DNA of 50,262 nucleotides from Synergistaceae bacterium UBA6101 (GTDB lineage Bacteria; Synergistota; Synergistia; Synergistales; Synergistaceae), in assembly GCA_002428495.1 (NCBI GenBank), contig DIWR01000004.1, positions 1-50,262 of the forward strand, written 5' to 3'. Shown here in pieces: positions 1 through 8,183 of this stretch (its first letter is position 1; the number at the start of each line of letters is the position of its first letter). The notes under the pieces were generated by a model, which worked only from the letters and a program-made list of their open reading frames with translations, was not told where the DNA came from and made no database searches. A program made the position numbers and the translations under genes.

Positions 1-1
1 G

Positions 2-229
2 ATCGACGAGATCCGCAAGTGGATCAATGCCGGCTACACAAATTTTGAAGAACTTAAAAGGATCCTTCGCGTAGGCATGGGACCCTGCCAGGGCAGAGGC
101 TGCCGAGACATAATCCTCCGCGAGCTCTCAAAGGCGACAGGCAAACCGATAGCAGAACTTCTGCCTGGAGTCATCAGGCCTCCGGTGAAACCGGTCAAAG
201 CCAAACTATTGGCCGAAGATAACGAATAG
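2..229 (+). CDS. BFD-type [2Fe-2S] binding protein or domain, 3' end only
   Basis: An open frame enters from the left edge and ends at TAG 227-229, giving 75 residues without a start. It carries a compact cysteine motif (GMGPCQGRGC, about residues 26-35 of the visible part), followed by a helix and a proline-rich tail (PGVIRPPVKP). This is the pattern of the C-terminal half of BFD-like [2Fe-2S] domains, which accompany opine/glycine/D-hydroxyproline oxidases either as a small subunit or as the tail of the NAD(P)-disulfide-oxidoreductase-like subunit. The stop lies 13 bases before the next start, so it is co-transcribed with the FAD oxidoreductase downstream and probably carries its electrons. 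Which of the two architectures applies cannot be seen because the N-terminus is outside the window. Confidence 0.75.
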   Translation: MDEIRKWINAGYTNFEELKRILRVGMGPCQGRGCRDIILRELSKATGKPIAELLPGVIRPPVKPVKAKLLAEDNE

Positions 230-242
230 GAGGCAGGGTGCT

Positions 243-1391
243 ATGACTGTAAAAACAGCTGATGTAATTATAGTAGGCGGAGGAGTTCACGGAACATCCA
301 CCGCGTATGAACTGGCGAAAGCCGGCTTGAAAGCAGTCCTTTTTGAGAAGGAATATCTTGGCTCAGGTGGCTCAGGCCGTTCCGCAGCCGGTCTGCGCCA
401 GCATTTTGGAACTGAGATAAACCTTCATATGGCCAAGTACAACCTCCAGGTCTTCCCGACACTTGAGGAAGAGCTTGATACAGGTATGCCTCTTGAGTTC
501 ACTCAGTGGGGATATATGTGGGTAGCATACGCTGACAGCGTTCTTGCACAGCTTCAGAAAAACGTAGACCTGCAGAGAAGTCTGGATATCCCTTCTGTCA
601 TGATGAAGCCTGATGAAGTAAAAGCCCGCTGGCCATATCTCTGCATGGACGGCATCATCGGAGTTGCGTTCTGCGGTGATGACGGCCACATAAACCCCCA
701 GACGCTGACCCTTTCATATGGTCACGCAGCGCGCAGGCTTGGCGCAACAATAAAGACATATTGCCCTGTAGTGAAGCTTCTTGCAGAAAACGGCAAGATA
801 AAGGGTGTTGTCACCGAAGACGGTGAAGAGTGGCATGCGCCCAGGGTCCTTCTCTCTGCCGGTCCGTGGTCAACACTATTGGCAGCTACTGTGGGAGTAG
901 AACTTCCTGTATATCCGGAACGTCATAATCTGCTCATAACCGAGCCTGTTGAAGTCTTTGACTGCCCGATGGTCCTCTGCCTTGATGACGGCGCATATTT
1001 CAAACAGTGCCCTAACGGGACCTTCATGTTCGGACGCGATGACCCGGGCGAACCACACATCACAGAGTCCACAAACAGCGCCAAATTCCTCGAAGGAGTC
1101 ACCAAGAGCGTCCTGAAGAGGATCCCGGCACTTAGCGGAGTCAGAGTTGTGCGCCAGTGGTCCGGGCCTTACGATAATACACCTGATCATAACGCGATCA
1201 TCGACTGGACTCCGGTTGAAGGCCTGTTGGTGGACTGCGGCTGGAGCGGTCACGGACTTCAGTTCGGACCCTCGGGCGGACGAGTCTGCAAAGAACTCCT
1301 TATGGGCGAAAAACCCTTTGTAGACCTTTACCGTTTCCGTCTTTCGAGATTTGCCGAGAACGACCTTTTCTACGAACCGGCATTCATTTAA
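243..1391 (+). CDS. DAO-family FAD-dependent oxidoreductase (sarcosine/glycine/D-amino acid oxidase-like subunit)
   Basis: The 382-residue protein opens with a Rossmann FAD motif (GGGVHG, residues 12-17, then FEKE near 34-37 for the ribose) and ends with the DAO C-terminal block (CGWSGHGLQFGPSGG). Length is normal for single-domain members of the sarcosine oxidase beta/glycine oxidase group. The start ATG has an aggaggcaggg ribosome site 229-239. It follows a BFD iron-sulfur protein by 13 bases, which suggests a multisubunit amine or imino-acid dehydrogenase feeding electrons to a carrier rather than to oxygen, consistent with an anaerobe. The substrate (glycine, proline, sarcosine, D-hydroxyproline) cannot be told from sequence. 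A terminator follows directly. Confidence 0.85.
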   Translation: MTVKTADVIIVGGGVHGTSTAYELAKAGLKAVLFEKEYLGSGGSGRSAAGLRQHFGTEINLHMAKYNLQVFPTLEEELDTGMPLEFTQWGYMWVAYADSVLAQLQKNVDLQRSLDIPSVMMKPDEVKARWPYLCMDGIIGVAFCGDDGHINPQTLTLSYGHAARRLGATIKTYCPVVKLLAENGKIKGVVTEDGEEWHAPRVLLSAGPWSTLLAATVGVELPVYPERHNLLITEPVEVFDCPMVLCLDDGAYFKQCPNGTFMFGRDDPGEPHITESTNSAKFLEGVTKSVLKRIPALSGVRVVRQWSGPYDNTPDHNAIIDWTPVEGLLVDCGWSGHGLQFGPSGGRVCKELLMGEKPFVDLYRFRLSRFAENDLFYEPAFI

Positions 1392-1416
1392 TATCACCAC
1401 AAAAAAAATAGATCAA

Positions 1417-1450
1417 GGGGCGGACACTTAGGTGACCGTCCCTGTTTTTT
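1417..1450 (+). terminator. rho-independent terminator after the FAD oxidoreductase
   Basis: Stem ggggcggacac (1417-1427) pairs with gtgaccgtccc (1432-1442) with one G-T wobble and one A-A mismatch, loop ttag, then tgtttttt. Confidence 0.8.
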
Positions 1451-1477
1451 CGTCCTCTCCCGGTGCCCCGAAATGAG

Positions 1478-1536
1478 TAAGCGTCAAATACCCCGGATCA
1501 CTGGACGTTATCCAGGTCCGGGATATTTGACGTTTA
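1478..1536. repeat. 59-bp long imperfect palindrome upstream of the LysR gene
   Basis: Arms 1478-1497 and 1517-1536 form a 20-bp stem with one G-T wobble and one C-A mismatch. A nested 5-bp stem (ctgga 1501-1505 / tccag 1511-1515) sits inside. No T-tract follows, so it is not a simple second terminator. It lies between the terminator above and the LysR promoter. Confidence 0.75.
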
Positions 1537-1548
1537 CCTTATAATTAC

Positions 1549-1577
1549 TTGCATAATGCAGTGATTGGAATTATATT
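1549..1577 (+). promoter_or_regulatory. sigma-70-type promoter for the LysR regulator
   Basis: TTGCAT at 1549-1554, a 17-base spacer, and TATATT at 1572-1577. The ATG follows about 38 bases later. Confidence 0.5.
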
Positions 1578-1615
1578 CAAAAGACGTTCAAATAATACTG
1601 TAGAGGTGAGAGCCA

Positions 1616-2506
1616 ATGCATGAAAAAGGGATCGAAACTTTTTTGGCGGTATCTATGTCCAGGACGCTTGGAAAAGCGGCTGAACTCTTGAATGTTACTC
1701 AATCTACGGTAAGTTACAACCTGAACGAGCTGGAAAGCGAAATGGGCATGATGCTTGTTGACCGCCAGAAAGGAATGAAATCGATCAGCCTTACGCCTGC
1801 AGGCGAGAGCTTTCTGCCCCTTGCATTGAAATGGCAGGAGGTGAGCAGAGAGATCGCGAACGCTCGCAATCCGGGATCTGCCTTTTCACTTGCAATAGGA
1901 GGTTCTGAGACAGTAAACTACAGGCTTCTGCCAAAAGTATACAAGGATCTGCTGGAACATGAGCCCCCTGTTTATCTCAGGTTGCTGACAGACCCCACCG
2001 ACCAGATGTACCAGGCAGTTGAAAGCCGCGTAATAGATCTTGCAATTGTCCTCCATGAGGAAACAACAAGATATGTTCAGATAGATCCCTTTTTTATGGA
2101 AAGCCTCGTAGTTGCCAGAATACCCAATGAAGATGAAAATGTTTCAAATGTCATCCAACCGGAGTTTTTGATGCCGGAGCTTGAGTTCTACATTGAATGG
2201 AGCAGGGGGTACCGTCTGTGGCACGACCATATCTGGAATCCTATAAGAACTGCCAGGATGAGGCTTGATTCTGTCAATCTTGTTGGCTCCTTCATGGACA
2301 AGCCGGGGCAGTGGTGTATGGTCCCCTGTTCTGCCATGGAAGAGCTTAAGATAGGGAATGAGATGATAGTATTTCAAAAAATCTCCGAAGCACCCCCAGA
2401 TCTTGTTTACCACAAGATAACACACAGATACCCCAGGGCCAGTGCGCTTCCGGGACTTTCTATCTTTGATGAGGTAGTCCGGGAACACGGATTTGGAGTA
2501 AAATAG
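1616..2506 (+). CDS. LysR-family transcriptional regulator
   Basis: 296 residues. The N-terminus has a winged helix-turn-helix typical of the family (LGKAAELLNVTQSTVSYNLN, about residues 18-37, then LTPAGESFLP near 64). The remaining two thirds is the LysR effector-binding region, normal in size. The ATG has a gtagaggtgag ribosome site. Only 7 bases separate its stop from deoC, and a TRAP transporter follows on the same strand, so it may control one or both. The effector is unknown; a TAXI-transported acid or a deoxynucleoside product are possibilities, not conclusions. A long palindrome lies upstream of its promoter. Confidence 0.85.
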   Translation: MHEKGIETFLAVSMSRTLGKAAELLNVTQSTVSYNLNELESEMGMMLVDRQKGMKSISLTPAGESFLPLALKWQEVSREIANARNPGSAFSLAIGGSETVNYRLLPKVYKDLLEHEPPVYLRLLTDPTDQMYQAVESRVIDLAIVLHEETTRYVQIDPFFMESLVVARIPNEDENVSNVIQPEFLMPELEFYIEWSRGYRLWHDHIWNPIRTARMRLDSVNLVGSFMDKPGQWCMVPCSAMEELKIGNEMIVFQKISEAPPDLVYHKITHRYPRASALPGLSIFDEVVREHGFGVK

Positions 2507-2513
2507 AAGCGGA

Positions 2514-3173
2514 GTGATACAACTGGACCTAGCGTTTTATATAGATCATACAAATTTGGATCCTGCAGCGACAACAGATGACATTTTCCGGCTTTGCGAC
2601 GAGGCATCGGAGTGGAATTTTGTATCTGTCTGCGTCAATCCGTGCTATGTGGCTCTTGCTTCCGAAAGACTTAAGGGCAAAGGTGTAAAAGTTTGTTCTG
2701 TTGTGGGGTTCCCTCTGGGTGCTAATACAATGTCGTCAAAGGCCTACGAGGCAGAGAGGGCTTATAAGGACGGGGCGGCAGAAATTGACATGGTGATGAA
2801 CATATCATATGCCAAAAATGGTTCGTACGACCTGCTCAGAGAAGATATTGCAGGGGTCGTGAGAGCAGTTCCAGTCTGTAAGGTCAAAGTGATCCTCGAA
2901 ACCTGTCTTTTGGAGGACGATGAAATAATAAAAGCTTGTAATGAGGCAGCCAGGGCCGGCGCGCATTTTGTAAAAACTTCAACAGGGTTTTCATCCGGAG
3001 GGGCAACTATCAGGCATGTTGAACTTATCAGAAGCTGCCTGCCTCCTTCAATAGGCGTTAAAGCATCAGGGGGGATACGGGACAGAGAAAGTGCAGAGGC
3101 CATGATAGCAGCAGGAGCCAACAGGCTTGGTACGTCACGTTCCGTTTCGATATGTAAAACAATATCTGAGTAA
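2514..3173 (+). CDS. deoC: deoxyribose-phosphate aldolase
   Basis: The 219-residue class I aldolase should cleave 2-deoxyribose-5-phosphate to glyceraldehyde-3-phosphate and acetaldehyde. The Schiff-base lysine lies in FVKTSTGF (K154), the second active-site lysine in GVKASGG (K183), and the proton-relay aspartate in EIDMV (D92). Length matches bacterial DeoC. The start is GTG at 2514, 7 bases after the LysR stop, with a poor ribosome site (agaagcgg), so translational coupling to the regulator is likely. The usual nucleoside catabolism partners (deoA, deoB, cdd) are not in the window. A promoter for the TRAP genes follows, so deoC closes its own unit. Confidence 0.93.
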   Translation: MIQLDLAFYIDHTNLDPAATTDDIFRLCDEASEWNFVSVCVNPCYVALASERLKGKGVKVCSVVGFPLGANTMSSKAYEAERAYKDGAAEIDMVMNISYAKNGSYDLLREDIAGVVRAVPVCKVKVILETCLLEDDEIIKACNEAARAGAHFVKTSTGFSSGGATIRHVELIRSCLPPSIGVKASGGIRDRESAEAMIAAGANRLGTSRSVSICKTISE

Positions 3174-3213
3174 AACAGTAAAATTTTTAATATTCAAAAA
3201 TCTTAGAGTTGCC

Positions 3214-3243
3214 TTGACAGATTAAATTTTATCAACGAATATT
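3214..3243 (+). promoter_or_regulatory. candidate promoter for the TRAP operon
   Basis: A consensus TTGACA at 3214-3219 and, after 18 bases, a weak AATATT at 3238-3243. The distance to the chosen GTG (3302) is compatible. Confidence 0.4.
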
Positions 3244-3301
3244 AACAGTGTTTGTGCATAAAAGCAGCATATGCAAAGTCTCCACAAGGGAGGAATTTTT
3301 A

Positions 3302-5308
3302 GTGAGCGAAACAGAAATAAAAAAAGCAGAATTGGTGCAGGAAGGAGATCAGAAGATAGATCTTGAAGACCTTATGCGCAAGTATGATACAGAAGCGCGC
3401 TTCAGGACACTGGAAGGCTGGCAGTTAAAACTAGTAGCTTTGATAGCTATAGCGATGTCGTGCTTCCATTTCTATACTTCGGGTTTCGGACTTCTTCTTG
3501 CTCAGAAACAGGGAGCGGTGCATCTTGCCTTTACCCTTTGCCTTGTCTTCCTTCTCTACCCTGCAAGCTCCAAGCACTCTAAGACGAGCGGGATCCCTTT
3601 CTACGATTTTATACTCGGCGCGGTCGGTGTGGCTTCAGCCATGTATCTTGTTGTATTTTTCAACGACCTTACTACGAGGGCCGGACTTCCGACACGAACT
3701 GACCTTATAATGGGATTCCTTCTTATTGTGACATTACTGGAAGCCACGAGGAGGATATCTAATCCAGTCCTGCCTTGCTTAGCTGTTCTCGCTCTGCTTT
3801 ACTGCTACTTTGGCCGCTCGCTTCCGGCAATGATAGCCCACAGGGGATTTTCGGTGCAACGCATTGTAAATCATATGTATCTTGGAACAGAGGGCATCTT
3901 CGGCACACCGCTGGAAGTATCTTCTACCTTTGTGTTCATGTTTATACTTTTTGGGTCTGTTCTTGAAAAGACAGGGCTCGGAAAATTCATCATTGACCTT
4001 TCCATGGCGCTGGCCGGATGGTCTACAGGCGGTCCTGCAAAGGTCGCTGTTGTCAGCTCAGGTCTTATGGGTACAGTTTCAGGTTCATCCGTTGCAAACG
4101 TATGTACGACAGGTATGTTCACGATACCTCTAATGAAAAGCGTTGGCTACGAGCCGCATTTTGCCGGAGCAGTTGAAGCAGTTGCATCCACAGGTGGACA
4201 GATCATGCCTCCCGTAATGGGTGCAGGCGCTTTCATAATGGCACAGTTCCTGGGGGTCCCTTACCTGGAAGTAGCTCTTGCTGCAGTAGTTCCTGCACTC
4301 CTCTACTACTTTGCAGTCATGGTCCAGGTACACTTCGAAGCCACGCGGCTTGGACTTAAAGGTATCCCCTGGGTGCAGCTCCCTCCGCTCTGGCCGCTCA
4401 TAAAATCAAAAGGTTTCCTTCTTATACCTTTGATCGCTATAATCTATTTTCTTATCGCCGGATATACTCCGCTAAGAGCAGCATTTAACGGCATTCTTGT
4501 AAGCTTTGCTCTTTCGTGGCTCAACAAGGAAACCAGACTGACACCGCCCCGCATTCTGGAGGCATTCCAATCAGGAGCAAGGGGCGCGATCGGCGTGGCA
4601 TGCGCATGTGCCACTGTCGGAATGGTAGTAGGTATGGGCACCCTTACAGGTCTGGCACTTCGCATAGCAAACGCAATAGTCACCCTTGCAGGCGGAAGCA
4701 AGATCCTTACCCTCTTTTACACCATGCTTGCCAGTATCATCCTTGGTACAGGTCTACCGACAACAGCCAACTTCATTGTCACAAGCACAATGGCGGCTCC
4801 TGCCCTTTTCAAGCTGGGGGTGCCTGCAAAAGCTGCATACATGTTTGTCTTCTATTTTGGTATTTCTGCGGACCTTACTCCACCTGTCGCGCTGGCGGCT
4901 TACGCAGGCTCGGGTATTGCCGGTTCTGACCCGATGAAGACCGGCTTCACAGCTTTTAAGCTTGCCCTTGCAGGATTCCTGATACCGTATGTTTATGTCT
5001 ATAACCCGATGCTTTTGTTTATAGATGTGGTGCCTCTTCAAATGGTCCAGGCCATATTCACGGCGATGCTCGGAGTATTTCTGCTGTCAATGTTCACTAT
5101 TGGTTACTTCAAAGCCTCAATACCATGGTATCTCCGCCTGACAGCCTTTGCAGGAGCTCTCTGTCTCCTGATACCTGGCACTATGTCTGACGCTGGAGGA
5201 CTTGCTGTTCTGGTTCTTATTTATATAATACAGACAGCAAAAGCGAAAAGCATAGCTAAAAAGAGAGCAGCTGAGGCTGTGGCTGGAGAGCCAGATAAAT
5301 CAGAATAG
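3302..5308 (+). CDS. TRAP transporter fused permease (4TM/12TM, TAXI type)
   Basis: 668 residues from the GTG at 3302, which has an agggaggaa ribosome site 3287-3295; an in-frame GTG at 3248 has none. After about 40 cytoplasmic residues come many hydrophobic helices: the small DctQ-like unit fused to the large DctM-like unit. The DctM part has glycine/serine-rich loops typical of the family (SSGLMGTVSGSSVANV and GTGLPTTANFIV). It would import a carboxylate or amino acid with Na+ or H+, receiving substrate from the TAXI receptor encoded 119 bases downstream. The fusion form is the usual partner of TAXI receptors. A DUF1850 gene, another common partner, lies 2 kb away on the opposite strand. 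Confidence 0.93.
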   Translation: MSETEIKKAELVQEGDQKIDLEDLMRKYDTEARFRTLEGWQLKLVALIAIAMSCFHFYTSGFGLLLAQKQGAVHLAFTLCLVFLLYPASSKHSKTSGIPFYDFILGAVGVASAMYLVVFFNDLTTRAGLPTRTDLIMGFLLIVTLLEATRRISNPVLPCLAVLALLYCYFGRSLPAMIAHRGFSVQRIVNHMYLGTEGIFGTPLEVSSTFVFMFILFGSVLEKTGLGKFIIDLSMALAGWSTGGPAKVAVVSSGLMGTVSGSSVANVCTTGMFTIPLMKSVGYEPHFAGAVEAVASTGGQIMPPVMGAGAFIMAQFLGVPYLEVALAAVVPALLYYFAVMVQVHFEATRLGLKGIPWVQLPPLWPLIKSKGFLLIPLIAIIYFLIAGYTPLRAAFNGILVSFALSWLNKETRLTPPRILEAFQSGARGAIGVACACATVGMVVGMGTLTGLALRIANAIVTLAGGSKILTLFYTMLASIILGTGLPTTANFIVTSTMAAPALFKLGVPAKAAYMFVFYFGISADLTPPVALAAYAGSGIAGSDPMKTGFTAFKLALAGFLIPYVYVYNPMLLFIDVVPLQMVQAIFTAMLGVFLLSMFTIGYFKASIPWYLRLTAFAGALCLLIPGTMSDAGGLAVLVLIYIIQTAKAKSIAKKRAAEAVAGEPDKSE

Positions 5309-5371
5309 AAAAATTTATGTACTAAATACTGATTCGTCAATAGGTTTTATGTCCTAGAATCTGGTTGCATT

Positions 5372-5389
5372 CGAACTGATATCAGTTCG
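5372..5389. repeat. perfect 18-bp palindrome between TRAP permease and TAXI receptor
   Basis: cgaactgatatcagttcg is its own reverse complement. It lies about 40 bases before the TAXI receptor start, either as an operator or as an mRNA hairpin allowing higher receptor than permease expression. Confidence 0.7.
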
Positions 5390-5427
5390 TTCAACAAACA
5401 TAAAATTATTATAGGGAGGAACAAGGA

Positions 5428-6381
5428 ATGAAGAAAGTCATCATCGTAACGCTTGTCGCGCTTCTTGCAGCATTTTCTTTTACAGCAGTAGCTTCAGCAG
5501 CAACTTACATGTCAGTAGCAACAGGCGGAACATCCGGTACCTACTACGCAGTAGGCGGAGCTCTTGCAGCAGCGGTAACAAAGGACGGAAAGATCCAGTG
5601 CACGGCAGAAACAGGAAACGCGTCAGTTGCTAATGCCAACCTTATCGCCACAAAGGGTATCGAGATAGCGTTCGTACAGAACGACATCACCTACTGGGCG
5701 GTAAACGGACAGCTTATGTTCCAGGGCAAGCCACTTAAGAACATCCGCACAATAGCTTCTCTATATCCTGAGCACGTCCAGGTAGTTATCGCGAAGGATT
5801 CCGGAATCAAATCCATCAATGACCTTAAAGGCAAACGCGTAGGCGTAGGAGCCCCAGGTTCGGGCGTTGAAGGTGACGTACAGGCTATCTTCGGAGTAGC
5901 GGGACTTACCTACAAAGATCTCAAACAGGCAAACTTCCTTGACTTCGGTGCGACTGCAAGCCGCTTCAAGGACAACCAGATCGACGCCGGCTTCGTTGTA
6001 GCAGGTTTCCCGACAGCAGCTATCATGGACCTTACAACGACCAAAGAGGTAGGACTTCTCAGTTTTGACAAGCCATTCCTCGACAAGCTCCATAAGAAGT
6101 ATCCCTTCTTTGTAGCCAGCAAGATCCCCGGCGGGACGTACAAGGGTATCGACAAGGATACAGTCACACCGGCCGTTATGGCTATCCTCATCACCCATGA
6201 AGATGTTCCCGAACAGCAGATATATGATTTTGTAAGCTCAATGTTCAAGAACCTTGATGATATCGCAGCAGTTCACGCAAAGGGTAAGGAAATCACACTT
6301 AAGGGCGCTCTTGACGGACTTACAGCACCTCTTCACCCCGGTGCAGAGAGGTTCTACAAAGAGAAGGGTCTCATTAAGTAG
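5428..6381 (+). CDS. TAXI-family TRAP transporter solute-binding protein
   Basis: 317 residues with a clear signal peptide (MKK, hydrophobic core, cleavage expected after VASA at residue 24). The mature N-terminus carries the family signature ATGGTSGTYYAVGG (about 31-44), followed by a NMT1/TAXI-like two-lobe fold of normal length. It binds the substrate outside the membrane and hands it to the fused permease upstream. The start has a strong gggagga site at 5414-5420. A terminator follows. The ligand is not deducible; family members bind glutamate, C4-dicarboxylates and related acids. Confidence 0.93.
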   Translation: MKKVIIVTLVALLAAFSFTAVASAATYMSVATGGTSGTYYAVGGALAAAVTKDGKIQCTAETGNASVANANLIATKGIEIAFVQNDITYWAVNGQLMFQGKPLKNIRTIASLYPEHVQVVIAKDSGIKSINDLKGKRVGVGAPGSGVEGDVQAIFGVAGLTYKDLKQANFLDFGATASRFKDNQIDAGFVVAGFPTAAIMDLTTTKEVGLLSFDKPFLDKLHKKYPFFVASKIPGGTYKGIDKDTVTPAVMAILITHEDVPEQQIYDFVSSMFKNLDDIAAVHAKGKEITLKGALDGLTAPLHPGAERFYKEKGLIK

Positions 6382-6416
6382 TAAGAGCACTTTCAGCAAT
6401 AGTTAGTTAAATAGTA

Positions 6417-6444
6417 AAGGCCTCGCAGAAGCGGGGCCTTTTTT
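6417..6444 (+). terminator. terminator of the TRAP operon
   Basis: aaggcctcgc / gcggggcctt form a 10-bp stem with one wobble around the loop agaa, followed by tttt. Confidence 0.85.
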
Positions 6445-6510
6445 AAGTGCGCCTGGGGCATAAAGCATCTGGTATACTCTATTCAGGACTTAAACCCGGA
6501 GAGAGGACAA

Positions 6511-6588
6511 ATGCTGGACCGGATCTATCATATGAAGGCTTTTAAGGCTCCTGGGGCCATAAACTTTCGAATATTCATATTTGGGTAG
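6511..6588 (+). CDS. possible 25-residue ORF or leader peptide
   Basis: ATG at 6511 to TAG at 6588 encodes 25 residues rich in aromatic and basic residues (start MLDRIYHMKAFKA). It has a gagagagg ribosome site and an upstream extended -10 (TGGTATACT around 6471-6478). It sits in a 257-base gap before the orphan membrane protein. No homologue is recognised; it may be a chance ORF. Confidence 0.2.
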   Translation: MLDRIYHMKAFKAPGAINFRIFIFG

Positions 6589-6622
6589 TATAATTCAACG
6601 GTGTAAAAAAATATCCTACACC
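6589..6622. promoter_or_regulatory. -10 box and small inverted repeat before the membrane protein
   Basis: TATAAT at 6589-6594 (weak -35 TTCGAA 6566-6571) is followed near the expected start of transcription by ggtgta (6600-6605) and its complement tacacc (6617-6622). This may be an operator or a short leader hairpin. Confidence 0.35.
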
Positions 6623-6638
6623 TCAGAAAGGCTAAAAA

Positions 6639-7550
6639 ATGCTTTTTTCTTTTTTGCTCACATTTATTTCGGGCATCTCACTTTTGCTCCTTGTTTTAAC
6701 CATATCTTTGATATTGATAGGTGCAGAAAACGTACTCCACGGTACGCACGGCACTGATGCTTCCTTGCTTGCCCCTTACAAAAGGTTCATCGCGGGACGC
6801 TGTTCAGATAAATGCCCGCCTCCGTTCCTTTACGCATCCTGCTTTTCCCTGCTCATGATCTTCCTGTTTATACCAATGGGCTCACTTCCCCAGTTCGTAG
6901 AGACTGAAGGCGACTTTGTCGTTGTGATATTTCTTCTTCTGGCATCTCAGGGACTCTACATAAGAGGGATGAAGATCTTTTCCGGAGAAATATATCAGTC
7001 GTTTGACAGCAAAGAGCTCTTTGTCCTTTCAAAATTAGCAGTGGCAATGATAGCCATGGGTGGGACCCTATCCTGGTATGCTCTCAACAGGGGCATGCCG
7101 GGCAGTATTTTCAGTTTTGAAACATTTACCGCAACATCTCTCTGGACTGTGACGGGGCCGTGGGGAAAACTGGGTACCGCGATGTTTCTGATGCTGCTCA
7201 CTGCAGTATCGCCATCAAGGAGGATAACGAAATCCAGGATCATTGACAACGTCCAGATCCCAGAGATATTTGATGCTATACGTTCAATGATTGCGCCGGC
7301 GATGATAGTCTCGGTCTTTTTTCCGATGCGCCTGGGATTAGCACTGGGCCTGATCGGCTTCAAAATGTATCTTGTCGATTTTGTTTTCTTCTGGATAAAG
7401 GTGATGTTTGTTCAGGTAATATTGATACCTTTCGCAAGCAAAGCCTTCAGAGGGACAGCTGATAAGTGGAGGGAAAAACTGGAATCTCTTCCTGAAATTG
7501 TGATAGGTGTTTCAGGTGTGATCTTTTTTATGCTTGACCTCTATATTTGA
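6639..7550 (+). CDS. orphan polytopic membrane protein, weakly NuoH/EchB/HycD-like
   Basis: 303 residues with about eight predicted membrane helices. The order of helices and loops, the basic loop after helix 1, and the last two helices separated by an amphipathic SKAFRGTADKWREKLES stretch resemble the membrane subunit of formate hydrogenlyase or Ech hydrogenase (HycD/EchB) and NuoH. The acidic loop of true NuoH/HycD (PFDLxEAExEL type) is absent and replaced by VQIPEIFDAIRSMIAPAM. No other hydrogenase or complex I gene is nearby, so a role in a complex is uncertain. The similarity is by eye only. Its stop codon abuts the stop of the convergent DUF1850 gene. Confidence 0.55.
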   Translation: MLFSFLLTFISGISLLLLVLTISLILIGAENVLHGTHGTDASLLAPYKRFIAGRCSDKCPPPFLYASCFSLLMIFLFIPMGSLPQFVETEGDFVVVIFLLLASQGLYIRGMKIFSGEIYQSFDSKELFVLSKLAVAMIAMGGTLSWYALNRGMPGSIFSFETFTATSLWTVTGPWGKLGTAMFLMLLTAVSPSRRITKSRIIDNVQIPEIFDAIRSMIAPAMIVSVFFPMRLGLALGLIGFKMYLVDFVFFWIKVMFVQVILIPFASKAFRGTADKWREKLESLPEIVIGVSGVIFFMLDLYI

Positions 7551-8111
7551 TCAGCGTGAACCGCCTTCCATAGGAGGGACTCCCATCGGAGCCCTTTCAA
7601 GTATATCTGTTCTGTAGAATTTAGCTGATACCAATGGCATTTTAAGGATCCGTATGATGAGCCGCTCTCCTTCGAATAATTCAAAAAAATTCCTTCGTCC
7701 AAATGGCTCAAGTGTTACCTGATTTCGTCCGATATTTTTATTGCCGACCCTGTAATAGTATTCTTTCCACGACATCCTTCCTCCCTGGAAGACCATCCAC
7801 TCACCGTTGTCAATGAATCTGCCGTATTTGGGTCTGTCAAAAGGAAGTCCCGCGTTTGTCGACCTTACCCTTTCCTCCCATGTCCAAATGAGGCCTTTTG
7901 CGACTTTGTATTCGTCCTCTACAGGGGTCAGTTCGACTGAGTGTATGTAGCGTGTTGTGAATTTGTGTCCAAGGGAGACCGGAGACTGGAAAATGAGTCG
8001 ACCCTGATGGTCTTCTATTTGGAAAACATCCACACGCCATCCTGCGGCAGCAGTCAGAAAAAGTATGGGCAAGGATAAAATGAGCAATATGCAGTGTGAA
8101 ATGTTCTTCAT
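7551..8111 (-). CDS. DUF1850 domain protein (TRAP-TAXI associated)
   Basis: 186 residues from the ATG at 8111, 7 bases after a ggagg site; the ATG at 8114 and a longer frame to 8150 are less likely. An N-terminal hydrophobic segment (LLILSLPILFLTAAAG) looks like a signal peptide or anchor. The following YIHSVELTPVEDEYKV region is the DUF1850 signature. Genes of this family usually lie inside TAXI-type TRAP loci, and here a TRAP operon lies 1.2 kb away. It is transcribed toward the orphan membrane protein with no bases between the stops. The function is unknown; a periplasmic accessory role is inferred from context. Confidence 0.8.
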   Translation of the reverse strand: MKNISHCILLILSLPILFLTAAAGWRVDVFQIEDHQGRLIFQSPVSLGHKFTTRYIHSVELTPVEDEYKVAKGLIWTWEERVRSTNAGLPFDRPKYGRFIDNGEWMVFQGGRMSWKEYYYRVGNKNIGRNQVTLEPFGRRNFFELFEGERLIIRILKMPLVSAKFYRTDILERAPMGVPPMEGGSR

Positions 8112-8144
8112 CATCTGACCTCCGGATACTAAGGTAACATCTGT

Positions 8145-8183
8145 GATCAAAGTTGTCGAGCTCTGTGATCCGGAACTTTGATC
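8145..8183. repeat. 10-bp inverted repeat in the divergent promoter region
   Basis: gatcaaagtt (8145-8154) and aactttgatc (8174-8183) are exact complements 19 bases apart, between divergent genes (DUF1850 and the ProRS-like gene). A shared ctgtgatc occurs at 8141 and 8163. Possible operator. Confidence 0.5.

Noticed and set aside
876..1400. 174-codon minus-strand frame over the FAD oxidoreductase
   Set aside because: Antisense to a well-supported gene; no recognisable protein features.
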